This document shows, in pieces, positions 1 to 8,694 of a stretch of 12,139 nt of DNA. Position 1 is the stretch's first letter, and each line of letters opens with the position of its first letter. The stretch spans positions 1-12,139 of the forward strand of contig JAISNS010000257.1 in the NCBI GenBank assembly GCA_031276105.1. Reading direction: 5' to 3'. Made by a program: the position numbers and the translations under genes. The stretch comes from Dysgonamonadaceae bacterium (GTDB taxonomy: Bacteria > Bacteroidota > Bacteroidia > Bacteroidales > Azobacteroidaceae). The notes under the pieces are model-generated. The model was not told the DNA's origin and ran no database searches. It worked only from the letters and a program-made list of their open reading frames with translations.

Positions 1-46
1 CACAAACGTTACGCCTATCGGAGACCCGCAGGACAAGGGGGAGCTT
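1..46 (+). promoter_or_regulatory. Possible 3' end of a cobalamin riboswitch (cut by window edge)
   Basis: The stretch GCCTATCGGAGACCCGC at 13-29 resembles the conserved 3' box of cobalamin riboswitches, usually close to GCCAGGAGACCTGCC. It sits where such an element would be expected, ahead of a TonB-dependent receptor gene. The conserved core of the class (GGGAA and the ACTG box) would lie before the window and cannot be seen. A short inverted repeat, GACAAG at 32-37 with CTTGTC at 47-52, follows and could help with expression-platform folding. If real, the receptor would be a B12 transporter repressed by cobalamin. The match is short, so chance is a serious alternative. Confidence 0.33.
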
Positions 47-81
47 CTTGTCACTCGTCATTCGTCACTTGTTACTCATTA
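47..81. repeat. Tandem 7-bp repeat, five units, before the receptor gene
   Basis: Five consecutive degenerate heptamers read CTTGTCA, CTCGTCA, TTCGTCA, CTTGTTA, CTCATTA on the + strand. On the - strand they become TGACRAG or TAACRAG type units. The array ends 13 bp before the receptor start codon, so it lies in the leader or promoter zone. A related octamer array (TAAACRAG) lies at 8663-8686. Slippage in such an array could change leader length, but no function is shown. Confidence 0.6.
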
Positions 82-94
82 AAAAACAACTCGT

Positions 95-2155
95 ATGAAA
101 AGGATTTATTGCTATATTAGTTTATCATTCCTTGTTTTAACGGAAAGATTGCCGGCTCGGACGCTCGAAGCGGATTCAAGCCGGATGAATCTGGAGATAC
201 AGGAAATTGTCGTATCCGGGGAAAAGCGAACCTCGCCGCTTCAGGAACTGACGGTAGAACCTGCGGCATGGGAAACATCCATCAGTTACATTTCGTCGGA
301 AGACGTCCGAAAAACGGGCGCTATCCATTTGTTCGAAAGTTTGAAATATTCGCTGAACGGATTACCTTCGACACAGGGACGGCGGAAAAAACATTATTAC
401 CTTTTACGCGGACAAAACATGGCGTCGGATTACGCTATCAACGGTATCTCGCTCTCCACCAACGGCGCCGGCCCCATGGCCGAATGGGTGGAAGCCCCTA
501 CCCTGCTCCCGTCGAGCATGATCGAATCCATTGAAGTCGTCCGTTCCGGTAACTCGCTCCTGCTCGGTTTCAGCGGACTGAACGGCGTGGTAAACATCAA
601 AACCAAAACTTTCGACACGTTCACTACCCAAGCGGAAATCGAATACGGAACATTCAACACCCTGCATTACGGAATCGTACACGGCGGTAAAACGGGAAAC
701 CTGCGTTATGCCCTCTCCGTCTTTAACGACAAAACCGACGGCCCCAAAAACCGGCACAGCCAAGAAAACCTGTGGAATATTTATGGGAAACTCGACTACC
801 GCTACAAAGATAAAGTCGAATTGAAACTCGAAAACTTTTATACTTACGGCACACGTTACGTCGCGCAAGCCCTCTTCGACAGCCTTGCTTCCCCGCAAAG
901 TCAATTAGCCGACCTTTGGGAATACGACCCGATGCGCTACAACATCACAACGGCAAAACTGAAAATCAAAGAGTCGGAAACTGCCGCTACCGAACTGCAA
1001 TTCAGCTATATCCTGAACCGTATGGATTTGTATCCCGACCGCTATCACTATATTTCGACCGGAAAAGTAATTCAACTCTCCGACTCCATCCAACGCAACC
1101 GGATGTTGGACGAACCGGATTCCATCTTCACAGCAGCGCTCTTTCAGGCCTTTGCACCCGTGAAAAACAATGTGGTACGGGCAGGCCTAATATACGCTTC
1201 TTCAGCCAATTATGCGCACGGAAAATCGAAAAAGAAAATCGTTTCGGCTACATTGCTCGACCAGCATACTTTCGGGAAATGGGACGTACACGCCGGAGGA
1301 AAACTTATCCGCGAATATTACGACTATTATGTTCCGGGACAAGGTTTTGGCGACGCCACGCAAACCGTCGTGAACGAATGGCAACCGGCCTTATTGAACG
1401 TAAGCGCCGGCGTTTCCGCAACCATCCATCCCCGAAATACCCTCAATTTCATCCTGAACAGCGGCGCCTTGCCGGTCGATAAAACGGCTTTGCAGCAAGT
1501 GACGGACAAAAACGGACTGCCGGTTAACGACGCTACAACAGGGAAAACACAGACCGCTTACCTGAAGCGAGAAATACGCACGGGAATCGAACTGGGCTGG
1601 AAACAACATTCCGAATCCATGGGGCATTTCGTTTACACCCTCTTCTTCCTGAATCAGAAAAACACGTCGGAATATACGCAAACGCCGTATTACGACGACC
1701 GGAATGTGTTGCGCTATTACATGAAGAATATCGATTTGCAAACCTGCGGAATTGAAATGTCGTTCCGCAGTCATAATTGGATGGAAAGCTGGTACTGTTC
1801 GGGCAATTTATCGTACAAACTGGTACGTCAAAAAGAAAACTCGTCCCGGAAAAGATACGCCAAACAGCCGCCGTTCATCGCCAACCTGCTCTTTTCGTTC
1901 TCAACAAACAATTGGGAGGTCAACGCAAGCGGAAAATATGTTTCATCCTACAAAAGCGACCGCTTCCTGAAGCAGGAAGTGGATATGGGCAATTATTTCA
2001 ATTGCGATGCAAACATTCATTATGCCCTCCCCGGCCGGCAACTCCGGTTGTACGCATCCATCGTCAACGTATTCGACGAACGTTACGCCACGGTTTCGCC
2101 GCTTTATCCCGAATTTGGAAGGCAAATAAAAACAGGGATAAAATATAATTTCTAA
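95..2155 (+). CDS. TonB-dependent outer-membrane receptor (BtuB/siderophore type)
   Basis: This 686-residue protein is an outer-membrane beta-barrel receptor that imports a scarce ligand with energy from TonB-ExbBD. A short signal peptide covers roughly residues 1-22 (hydrophobic 4-16). A TonB-box-like EIVVSG follows at 37-42. The plug domain spans about 55-170 and holds LLRGQN, INGISL, IESIEVVRSG and GVVNIKT, the normal order of plug motifs. The rest is rich in alternating aromatic strands and ends in KYNF, a typical terminal phenylalanine. The carboxypeptidase-like N-terminal extension of SusC proteins is absent and no susD follows, so glycan uptake is unlikely. Cobalamin or a siderophore is more likely; the possible riboswitch tail upstream favours cobalamin. 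The ATG follows an A-rich leader with no Shine-Dalgarno site. The gene converges on the GldB-like gene with 5 bp between stop codons. Substrate is inferred, family is firm. Confidence 0.93.
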   Translation: MKRIYCYISLSFLVLTERLPARTLEADSSRMNLEIQEIVVSGEKRTSPLQELTVEPAAWETSISYISSEDVRKTGAIHLFESLKYSLNGLPSTQGRRKKHYYLLRGQNMASDYAINGISLSTNGAGPMAEWVEAPTLLPSSMIESIEVVRSGNSLLLGFSGLNGVVNIKTKTFDTFTTQAEIEYGTFNTLHYGIVHGGKTGNLRYALSVFNDKTDGPKNRHSQENLWNIYGKLDYRYKDKVELKLENFYTYGTRYVAQALFDSLASPQSQLADLWEYDPMRYNITTAKLKIKESETAATELQFSYILNRMDLYPDRYHYISTGKVIQLSDSIQRNRMLDEPDSIFTAALFQAFAPVKNNVVRAGLIYASSANYAHGKSKKKIVSATLLDQHTFGKWDVHAGGKLIREYYDYYVPGQGFGDATQTVVNEWQPALLNVSAGVSATIHPRNTLNFILNSGALPVDKTALQQVTDKNGLPVNDATTGKTQTAYLKREIRTGIELGWKQHSESMGHFVYTLFFLNQKNTSEYTQTPYYDDRNVLRYYMKNIDLQTCGIEMSFRSHNWMESWYCSGNLSYKLVRQKENSSRKRYAKQPPFIANLLFSFSTNNWEVNASGKYVSSYKSDRFLKQEVDMGNYFNCDANIHYALPGRQLRLYASIVNVFDERYATVSPLYPEFGRQIKTGIKYNF

Positions 2156-2160
2156 CAGAT

Positions 2161-3171
2161 TCAATTTTTGAACGGCCGATATTTTGATTTTTGCAGTAAT
2201 TCGTTGTAATCGGTAATCGCAATCAAATCGCTCAAAGACGTTTGAGGATTATTTTCCATATAAGAACCGATAATCCGAAAACCTAACCACACCCCTACCC
2301 GGCCCGGCGATTCTACCGGCAAAAAAGCGGTATAAGGCGCCGGTTTTATATATTTCTCCGTAATCCGGTAATCAGAGGTAAAGAGATGTTTATTTTCCAG
2401 AATCAACGTCCAGATTTTAGCTTCGCGATCGACGCACCAGCGGTATTGCTCTTCGTTGTAACCCACATATTCCCAAACCTTTCGGTCGGGAAGCAAACGG
2501 GAAAGCAGATACCTTAACTTTCCTTCATAAAGAATTTTATTCAACAGAATCTCATTATTTCCTTTCAACGGGAAATTAGCCGTCAGAAAACCCAACAAAT
2601 AATCGGGCGCGATCCGTTCGGGAGCCATCAATTGCCGTTGATAATCATAAAAAAAGCCCTGATACAAAGGATAATCCGATCCCATATATTTATCGGCGGA
2701 AAGGGATAAAACATCATCGGTAACAACAACATTCTGATTCAATCCGGAAACATGTATATAAATCCGGGGAGGTTTCAAGGAAGGAAAATTTGTTAACAGC
2801 ATTTCCATTCCATAAGCTAATTCTTTGTTTATATGAGATATATCTTCCAATTTCTTTTGTTCGTCCGCATATAAATTCCGGAGTGTAGGTTCGGAAAAAT
2901 AATCTATCAGGCGTTCCTCAAAGCCCACAGAATCGGACGTACCAATGTCAATCACATGCTTGCCGAACCCGTCTAAAAACAGCCGGTTGGTTTCGTTAAA
3001 AATCGAAGTTTCACCCCGGCAAAGATAAGCGTACAAATCCGTATCAAAACGATGTATTTGCCAGCGCGAATATTCTTCGCCATAGACCGTTTTTCCGGAG
3101 CATCCCGAAAATAAGAAACTTATAACAGTAAACAAAATAATGGGTGATTTTCTTGATCTGTTTCTTTTCAT
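2161..3171 (-). CDS. gldB: GldB-family gliding-motility-related lipoprotein
   Basis: The 336-residue product has an N-terminal lipoprotein signal: basic residues 2-8, a hydrophobic run 11-21, and a lipobox FSGC with the lipidated cysteine at 24. The mature part begins with the GldB-like motif IHRFDTDLY (39-47). Near the C terminus it carries PGRVGVWLGFRIIGSYM, typical of the GldB family. In Flavobacterium johnsoniae GldB is a cell-envelope lipoprotein required for gliding and tied to the T9SS. Homologues also occur in non-gliding Bacteroidales, where the role is unclear. It is the last gene of the five-gene cluster, 48 bp after the Nudix gene, with no promoter visible in that gap. The window also encodes a predicted T9SS cargo (10434-11912), which fits but does not prove a secretion role. 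Family assignment is from remembered motifs; exact function is uncertain. Confidence 0.8.
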   Translation of the reverse strand: MKRNRSRKSPIILFTVISFLFSGCSGKTVYGEEYSRWQIHRFDTDLYAYLCRGETSIFNETNRLFLDGFGKHVIDIGTSDSVGFEERLIDYFSEPTLRNLYADEQKKLEDISHINKELAYGMEMLLTNFPSLKPPRIYIHVSGLNQNVVVTDDVLSLSADKYMGSDYPLYQGFFYDYQRQLMAPERIAPDYLLGFLTANFPLKGNNEILLNKILYEGKLRYLLSRLLPDRKVWEYVGYNEEQYRWCVDREAKIWTLILENKHLFTSDYRITEKYIKPAPYTAFLPVESPGRVGVWLGFRIIGSYMENNPQTSLSDLIAITDYNELLQKSKYRPFKN

Positions 3172-3219
3172 AAATTACAGCCATAAAGATATATGCGAAT
3201 TGAAATGTATGTCAGGCAG

Positions 3220-3744
3220 TTAACCGGTATATGATTCCGTCCAAATCCGGACGGCTTGGCGAATGGAACCCAATCCGAATAAATTGGGGTCAATCTCTTT
3301 CTTATCTAAAAAATACACTTCCGCCGCATCGTCGGCAGCCCGGATGTGTTTCCAATCATTGATTTTACATTCGTAAAACAAATCCAGCGTATGTACGTCG
3401 AATCCGGAATAGGCGTAAATATTCGGCAGGGAGAAAAGGTAACGGGGATTTGTTATGATCAGTCCGGTTTCTTCGCCGACTTCACGGATAATGGCTTCTT
3501 CGCCGGTTTCAAATCTGTCGACAAAGCCGCCGGGAAGGTCTAAGGTACCTTTAGCCGGCTCTTTTGCCCGGCGGACTACAAGCAGTTTTTTTTCTTCTGT
3601 GGTAATAAAGGCGGCCGTAGCTGCCGATGAATTGAAATAATAGACAAATCCGCAATCATTGCATTGCTTGGATTTGCCGTTATTTTCTTCAAACCGGGCG
3701 GAACCGCATTTGGGACAATATCGAAAGGATGCGAGGGGATGCAC
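3220..3744 (-). CDS. Nudix hydrolase with N-terminal zinc ribbon
   Basis: The 174-residue protein joins a zinc ribbon to a Nudix domain. The ribbon has CPKC at 10-13 and CNDC at 28-31. The Nudix box runs from G73 to L95 and fits GX5EX7REUXEEXGU completely, including REVGEETGL with the metal-binding glutamates. Nudix enzymes hydrolyse nucleoside diphosphates linked to another moiety, such as NADH, ADP-ribose or oxidised nucleotides. The ribbon-plus-Nudix order recalls NADH pyrophosphatase NudC, but the NudC SQPWPFPxS motif after the box is not present, so the substrate is open. The start is GTG at 3744, only 7 bp after the preceding stop. No ATG precedes the ribbon, so GTG with translational coupling is the best reading. 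Confidence 0.9.
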   Translation of the reverse strand: MHPLASFRYCPKCGSARFEENNGKSKQCNDCGFVYYFNSSAATAAFITTEEKKLLVVRRAKEPAKGTLDLPGGFVDRFETGEEAIIREVGEETGLIITNPRYLFSLPNIYAYSGFDVHTLDLFYECKINDWKHIRAADDAAEVYFLDKKEIDPNLFGLGSIRQAVRIWTESYTG

Positions 3745-3751
3745 AGGGGGA

Positions 3752-4621
3752 TTATTCTACTCCTGCGAGTTGCTGATCGATCATGATACGGCCGCAGTGT
3801 TCGCAGACGATGATTTTTTTGCGCAGTTTGATATCCAACTGTCTTTGGGGCGGTATTTTATTGAAGCATCCGCCGCACGCATCGCGTTGAATGTAAACGA
3901 CTGCCAATCCGTTTCTTGCGCTCTTGCGGATTCGTTTGAATGCCGTCAATAAGCGGGGGTCTATCGTCGTTTCTATTTGCTTGGCTTTTTCCCGCAATTG
4001 TTCTTCCTGAATTTTCGTTTCGGAAATAATTTCGTTCAATTCTTCTTTTTTGGATTTCAAATCCGATTGCCGTTCTTCCAAAAGCGTTCTGCTTTTTTGA
4101 ATTTCTTCGGCAACCACTTTGGATTTCAGCGTAAATTCCCGAATGAGTTTTTCCGACAATTCTACTTCTAAACCTTGATATTCAATTTCTTTGGAAAGAT
4201 TATCGTATTCCCGGTTGTTACGGACATTATCCAGTTGCTGTTGATACTTTTCGACGAGGGCATGTGAATCGGCAATTTTAATTTTCTGTTGGCCGATAGC
4301 TGTTTCAATATCTTTTCCGTCTAACTGAAAGTTCTGAATACGGGTATGAAGCCCTGCAACTTCATCTTCCAAGTCCTGTACTTCCAGAGGCAATTCTCCG
4401 CGAAGCGTTTTGATTTTGTCTATCTCCGATAAAATGGACTGAAGACGGTAAAGGTTTGCTAATTTTTGTTCAATAGAAAAGTCTTCCGACTTGTCCTGTT
4501 TCTTAGCGTCTGCTTTTTTTTCCGGCAGTTTTTCAACTACATCAACGGTTTTCGCATTTCCTTTTTTAGCGGAACCCGCCTTTTTTTCTTGCTTTTCGAC
4601 TGTTTGTTCTTTTTTTGCCAT
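3752..4621 (-). CDS. Coiled-coil protein with C4 zinc ribbon (CT398-like)
   Basis: The 289-residue protein has three parts. Residues 1-45 are a low-complexity Lys/Ala tail, probably disordered. Residues about 55-215 are a long coiled coil rich in Glu, Lys, Leu and Gln. The C terminus is a four-cysteine zinc ribbon with CGGC at 249-252 and CEHC at 273-276, separated by the basic, Gln-containing PPQRQLDIKLRKK stretch. This is the architecture of the C4-type zinc-ribbon family that includes chlamydial CT398. Proposed roles include nucleic-acid binding and scaffolding, but none is settled. The gene starts 8 bp after the Nif3-like gene and ends 7 bp before the Nudix gene, so it is certainly cotranscribed with them. 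The Lys-rich tail is the most variable part and may differ among relatives. Confidence 0.88.
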   Translation of the reverse strand: MAKKEQTVEKQEKKAGSAKKGNAKTVDVVEKLPEKKADAKKQDKSEDFSIEQKLANLYRLQSILSEIDKIKTLRGELPLEVQDLEDEVAGLHTRIQNFQLDGKDIETAIGQQKIKIADSHALVEKYQQQLDNVRNNREYDNLSKEIEYQGLEVELSEKLIREFTLKSKVVAEEIQKSRTLLEERQSDLKSKKEELNEIISETKIQEEQLREKAKQIETTIDPRLLTAFKRIRKSARNGLAVVYIQRDACGGCFNKIPPQRQLDIKLRKKIIVCEHCGRIMIDQQLAGVE

Positions 4622-4629
4622 ATATTGTA

Positions 4630-5724
4630 TTACATGTAATTTATTGGATTCGTGTTTACATTTGAAAAATGAACGGCAAAGTTAGGTATTTTTTTCGTAA
4701 TAATCTCAAAAAATATTTCTTTTGTACAAATCTCCGTTTCGTAATGGCCTAAAACAGCCAGCAAAATGCGGTTTTCCACATCGTAATAGTCGTTGTATTT
4801 GGCTTCTCCTGTAATGAAAACGTCTGCACCGTAAGCGATTGCATCTTTAATCAGGAAGGAGCCGCTACCGCCGCAGAGAGCAACTTCGCGAATCATTTTT
4901 CCGGTTAATGGGGAATGGGTCAGGCGCTGCAAATGGAAAACGGTTTTCAATCGTTGCAGGAACGATTCTTCATCTTCTTCGTCCGGCAATTCGCCGACAA
5001 CGCCTGCGCCTGCGCCGCTCCATGAATTGGAGAGAGGATAAAAATCGTAGGCCGGTTCTTCGTAAGGATGCGAAGCCAGCAACGCCCTGAGAACAGCCGT
5101 CTTTTTATAAACGGGCAAAATGGTTTCTATCCTGATTTCCGGTTCGGTATGGTGCTGACCGGGTTCGCCTGCAAAAGGATGCGTTTCTTCGCCTGCCCGA
5201 AAAGTACCTTGCCCTTCCAAATTATAACTGCAAGAATCGTAATGGCCGATATGCCCGGCTCCGGCATGGAAAAGTGCGTTCCGCACCGGCTCGGCCTGTT
5301 CAAGAGGAACAAAAGTGGCTAATTTGAGCAAGTTGTTTTCTTTCGGTTTCAATATCCGGAGGTTCTGTAAACCAATCTTTTCGGCAAGACGAAAACCGAC
5401 TCCTCCCCATGCATTATCCAAGTTGGTGTGGGCGGAATAGATAACTATATCGTTTTTGCAGGCTTTAATCACGCTTCGTTCGATATAGGTTTTTCCGCTT
5501 AACGATTTTAACGGCTTAAACAAGAGCGGATGATGCGAAATAATCAGGTTGCAGTCCATTTCAATGGCTTCATCCACAACTTCTTCCGTAACGTCCAGAC
5601 ACAACAGGACGCCTTTTACCTGTTGCGAAACATCGCCTACCTGCAAGCCCGCATTATCAAAATCGTCCTGTAAAGATAAAGGAGCTAATTCTTCCAACAT
5701 TCCCGTTATTTGTGCAATTCTCAT
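4630..5724 (-). CDS. Nif3-like dinuclear metal-centre protein
   Basis: This is a full-length 364-residue member of the Nif3/YbgI/YqfO family, which forms hexameric rings with a two-metal site on the inner face. Expected metal ligands are visible: SHHPL with H64 and H65, HTNLD with D103, and GHYETE with H327 and E331. Between the two halves, about residues 130-230, lies the PII-like insert found in the longer YqfO-type members; HPYEEPAYDFYPL is its characteristic end. Biochemical function is not settled for the family; a hydrolase role has been proposed. The C-terminal SNVNTNPINYM also looks typical. It follows uvrA by 27 bp and precedes the zinc-ribbon gene by 8 bp. A perfect 12-bp palindrome (4629-4640) covers its stop codon. 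Confidence 0.93.
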   Translation of the reverse strand: MRIAQITGMLEELAPLSLQDDFDNAGLQVGDVSQQVKGVLLCLDVTEEVVDEAIEMDCNLIISHHPLLFKPLKSLSGKTYIERSVIKACKNDIVIYSAHTNLDNAWGGVGFRLAEKIGLQNLRILKPKENNLLKLATFVPLEQAEPVRNALFHAGAGHIGHYDSCSYNLEGQGTFRAGEETHPFAGEPGQHHTEPEIRIETILPVYKKTAVLRALLASHPYEEPAYDFYPLSNSWSGAGAGVVGELPDEEDEESFLQRLKTVFHLQRLTHSPLTGKMIREVALCGGSGSFLIKDAIAYGADVFITGEAKYNDYYDVENRILLAVLGHYETEICTKEIFFEIITKKIPNFAVHFSNVNTNPINYM

Positions 5725-5751
5725 ACGTAAATAAATTAGAGGAACCGGTTT

Positions 5752-8601
5752 TTATTTGTGTTTGTTTTTTTCTAATTCCTGTTTCAAAAACGGCGCTGTA
5801 TAGCCTTTACCGCTTTTCACCAATTGTTCGGGAGCGCCGGCAAACAAGACCTCTCCCCCACCCTTTCCGCCTTCGGGGCCCATATCAATAATGTAATCGG
5901 CGCATTTGATGACATCCATGTTATGCTCAATGATAATCATTGTATTTCCCTTGTCGACCAATTGGTTAATGACATTCAGCAATACCTTGATATCGTCGAA
6001 ATGCAGGCCGGTAGTCGGTTCGTCGAGGATATACAGGGTTTTTCCCGTATCGCGTTTGGATAATTCCGTGGCCAATTTTACCCGCTGGCTTTCTCCGCCC
6101 GACAGGGTTGTGGCCGATTGTCCCAGTTTGACGTAACCCAATCCCACTTCCTGTAAAACCTTGACTTTATGATAGATTTGCGGAAGGTTTTCGAAAAATT
6201 CCACCGCCCGGTTGATGGTCATGTCCAATACGTCGGCAATGGATTTCCCTTTGTAGCGCACCTCCAGTGTTTCGCGGTTGTAGCGCTTTCCATAGCAGAC
6301 TTCACACGGGACTAAAACATCCGGCAAAAAGTTCATTTCTATGGGTTTATAACCATTTCCCGCACATGTTTCGCAACGGCCGCCGGCTACGTTGAATGAA
6401 AATCTTCCGGGTTTGTATCCCCTCATTTTCGATTCGGGTAATCCGACAAACAAGTTGCGAATATCGGAAAAAAGCCCGGTATAAGTTGCCGGATTGGATC
6501 GGGGCGATCGACCGATAGGCGATTGATCTACATTCACCACTTTATCAATGTTTTCCAATCCCTTGATGGAAGTATAAGGTAAAGGGTCTTGCAGGGAATG
6601 ATACAATTTTCGGCTGATTATCGGTTGCAGCGTATCGTTAATCAATGAAGATTTTCCGCTTCCTGAAACGCCTGTAACACAGATAAATTTGCCTAATGGA
6701 ATCGTTACATTCACCTTTTTCAGGTTATTTCCGCAAGCGCCTGTCAAGCGGATTGTCTTGCCGTTGCCTTTCCTCCGGTTTTCGGGAACCGGAATTGTTT
6801 CTTTTCCATTAATATAGGACGAAGTCAACGTATCGGCGTTTTGCAATTCGCCGGGCGTACCGGCAAAGACGACTTCTCCGCCCAACCGTCCGGCTCGCGG
6901 CCCTAAATCGACGATATAGTCGGCATTCAGCATCATCTCTTTATCGTGTTCTACGACAATAATCGAATTGCCGATATCGCGCAATTGCTTCAGCGAATCA
7001 ATCAGGCGCATGTTATCTCGCTGATGCAGACCGATGCTCGGTTCGTCCAGAATATAGAGGACGTTCACCAGTTGCGACCCGATTTGCGTCGCCAGACGAA
7101 TCCGTTGACTTTCGCCTCCGGAAAGACTGGCGGATGAACGGTTCAAAGACAGATAATCCAAACCTACATCCAGCAGGAATTGCAGGCGCGTCTGTATTTC
7201 TTTCAGTATTTCCATGGCAATCAAGCGTTGCTGTTTATTCAGATGAGTATCCAAATCGCTCAGCCAGACAGACAATTCGGATATATCCATTTCCGAAAGT
7301 TCGGCAATGTTTTTACCGTTGATATAATAATGAAGCGCCTCCTTATTCAGTCGTTGTCCCTTACATTCGGGGCAAACGGAGGTGCGAATAAACTGGTCGG
7401 CCCATTTTTGCGCGGCAGCAGAAGCTTCCTGTTCCTGTTGCATGAGAATGTATTTGTTCACGCCTTCAAACGACAGAAAATAATTGGAATCTCCCAGCGA
7501 TTCGTTTTTTATATGCAAACGTTCTTCCGTGCCGCTCATGATATCGTTAATCGCTTCTTCGGGTACCTCTTTCAACGGCGTTTTCAAAGTAACCTCATAT
7601 TTTTCCAGAATAGCTTCTACTTGCCAGAAAATAAGGGCATTCCGGTATTTACCTAAAGGAACTATCCCGCCCTGGTAAATGCTTAATTCGGGATTCGGAA
7701 TGATTTTGGCAATATCAATCTGATTGACGGAACCGATGCCTTTGCATTTCGGGCAGGATCCGTGTGGAGAGTTGAACGAAAAATTATGTGGAGAAGGTTC
7801 GCTATACGATAATCCGGTGGCAGGACACATCAGGCTGCGGCTGAAATGCTGCAAAGCGCCGGTTTCTACTTCATAAACCATAATCAGGCCGTCGCCTTGC
7901 CGCATAGCCATAGCGACGCTGTTTTTGATGCGTTTCGAGTTGGAAGTGTTGATAAGCAGTTTATCGATAACGACTTCCACCGAATGGTTTTTATAGCGGT
8001 CTAACTTCATTCCGGGAAGAATTTCAAGTAATTTGCCGTCGACCCTGACATTCAGGAAACCTTTTTTACGGAGTTGTTCAAACAAATCCCTGTAATGCCC
8101 TTTCCGGTTGCGTACGACCGGCGCTAAAAGCAGTATTTTTTTCCCGGGATACCGGTCAACAATTAATTTCAGGATTTGTTCTTCTGTATATTTAACCATT
8201 TTTTCGCCGCTCAGGTAAGAATAGGCCTCACCTGCCCGCGCATACAGCAAACGCAGGAAATCGTAAACTTCCGTCGTTGTGCCTACCGTGGAACGGGGAC
8301 TCCGGATCGCCGTTTTTTGTTCAATGGATATAACGGGACTTAATCCGGTGATTTTGTCCATATCGGGGCGTTCCATATTTCTCAGAAACGAGCGGGCATA
8401 AGCCGAAAAAGTTTCGATATACCGCCGTTGTCCTTCGGCAAAAATGGTATCAAAAGCCAGCGAAGATTTTCCGCTTCCGCTCAAACCGGTCATAACCGTA
8501 AGCCGGTTACGGGGAATGGTTACGTCGATATTTTTCAGGTTGTGCACCCGGGCACCCTGAATATCAATCACATCTCCATCTAATATTGTATGTTGTATCA
8601 T
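5752..8601 (-). CDS. uvrA: Excinuclease ABC subunit A
   Basis: UvrA is the damage-recognition ATPase of nucleotide excision repair; its dimer loads UvrB at lesions. Both ABC modules are complete: Walker [10 protein letters not shown] (about 39-47) and GVSGSGKSS, two LSGGESQR signatures, and Walker [12 protein letters not shown] and [11 protein letters not shown]. The second zinc module CETC...CEVC is intact. The first has only three of four expected cysteines: CPAT where E. coli has CPIC, then CPKC. An upstream ATG at 8634 would add 11 residues (960 in all). I prefer ATG 8601 (949 residues) because it fits the usual length of about 940, aligns with the family N terminus ([13 protein letters not shown]), and leaves the TAACTTTG promoter element at 8623-8630 outside the gene. 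It leads the five-gene cluster running to 2161. Confidence 0.97.
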   Translation of the reverse strand: MIQHTILDGDVIDIQGARVHNLKNIDVTIPRNRLTVMTGLSGSGKSSLAFDTIFAEGQRRYIETFSAYARSFLRNMERPDMDKITGLSPVISIEQKTAIRSPRSTVGTTTEVYDFLRLLYARAGEAYSYLSGEKMVKYTEEQILKLIVDRYPGKKILLLAPVVRNRKGHYRDLFEQLRKKGFLNVRVDGKLLEILPGMKLDRYKNHSVEVVIDKLLINTSNSKRIKNSVAMAMRQGDGLIMVYEVETGALQHFSRSLMCPATGLSYSEPSPHNFSFNSPHGSCPKCKGIGSVNQIDIAKIIPNPELSIYQGGIVPLGKYRNALIFWQVEAILEKYEVTLKTPLKEVPEEAINDIMSGTEERLHIKNESLGDSNYFLSFEGVNKYILMQQEQEASAAAQKWADQFIRTSVCPECKGQRLNKEALHYYINGKNIAELSEMDISELSVWLSDLDTHLNKQQRLIAMEILKEIQTRLQFLLDVGLDYLSLNRSSASLSGGESQRIRLATQIGSQLVNVLYILDEPSIGLHQRDNMRLIDSLKQLRDIGNSIIVVEHDKEMMLNADYIVDLGPRAGRLGGEVVFAGTPGELQNADTLTSSYINGKETIPVPENRRKGNGKTIRLTGACGNNLKKVNVTIPLGKFICVTGVSGSGKSSLINDTLQPIISRKLYHSLQDPLPYTSIKGLENIDKVVNVDQSPIGRSPRSNPATYTGLFSDIRNLFVGLPESKMRGYKPGRFSFNVAGGRCETCAGNGYKPIEMNFLPDVLVPCEVCYGKRYNRETLEVRYKGKSIADVLDMTINRAVEFFENLPQIYHKVKVLQEVGLGYVKLGQSATTLSGGESQRVKLATELSKRDTGKTLYILDEPTTGLHFDDIKVLLNVINQLVDKGNTMIIIEHNMDVIKCADYIIDMGPEGGKGGGEVLFAGAPEQLVKSGKGYTAPFLKQELEKNKHK

Positions 8602-8622
8602 TTTTTCCAGTACTTGTGGGTG

Positions 8623-8630
8623 CAAAGTTA
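8623..8630 (-). promoter_or_regulatory. Bacteroides-type -7 element for the uvrA cluster
   Basis: On the - strand this reads TAACTTTG, matching TAnnTTTG, the -7 consensus of the Bacteroides primary sigma factor. Transcription would start near 8616, about 15 nt before the ATG at 8601. No convincing TTTG lies 19-21 bp further upstream; TGTG is the nearest. The short leader would exclude the ATG at 8634 as the start for transcripts from this promoter. Confidence 0.5.
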
Positions 8631-8659
8631 ACATAAAATTCTCGTTTTACACACACAAG

Positions 8660-8686
8660 GAGTAAACGAGTAAACAAGTAAACGAG
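8660..8686. repeat. Tandem 8-bp repeat (GAGTAAAC/TAAACRAG)
   Basis: Three exact-length units, GAGTAAAC, GAGTAAAC, AAGTAAAC, are followed by GAG. Read in the other register they are TAAACGAG, TAAACAAG, TAAACGAG. CTCGTTTTAC at 8641-8650 is a near inverted partner. The unit differs by one A from the heptamer TAACRAG at 47-81. The array lies upstream of the uvrA -7 element, in the divergent gap. Confidence 0.6.
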
Positions 8687-8694
8687 GAGGCCGA

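Noticed and set aside
916..1482. 188-codon + strand open frame inside the receptor gene
   Set aside because: It lies in another frame of a convincing TonB-dependent receptor and its translation has no domain features.
2160..2172. TTCAA-TTT-TTGAA hairpin between the receptor and gldB stop codons
   Set aside because: Only five A/T-rich pairs and within the end of gldB; too weak to call as a terminator.
4629..4640. Perfect 12-bp palindrome ATTACATGTAAT at the nif3 stop
   Set aside because: Short, AT-rich and inside an operon junction; likely chance.
7180..7656. 158-codon + strand open frame opposite uvrA
   Set aside because: Antisense shadow of conserved UvrA coding sequence, with no promoter or motif of its own.
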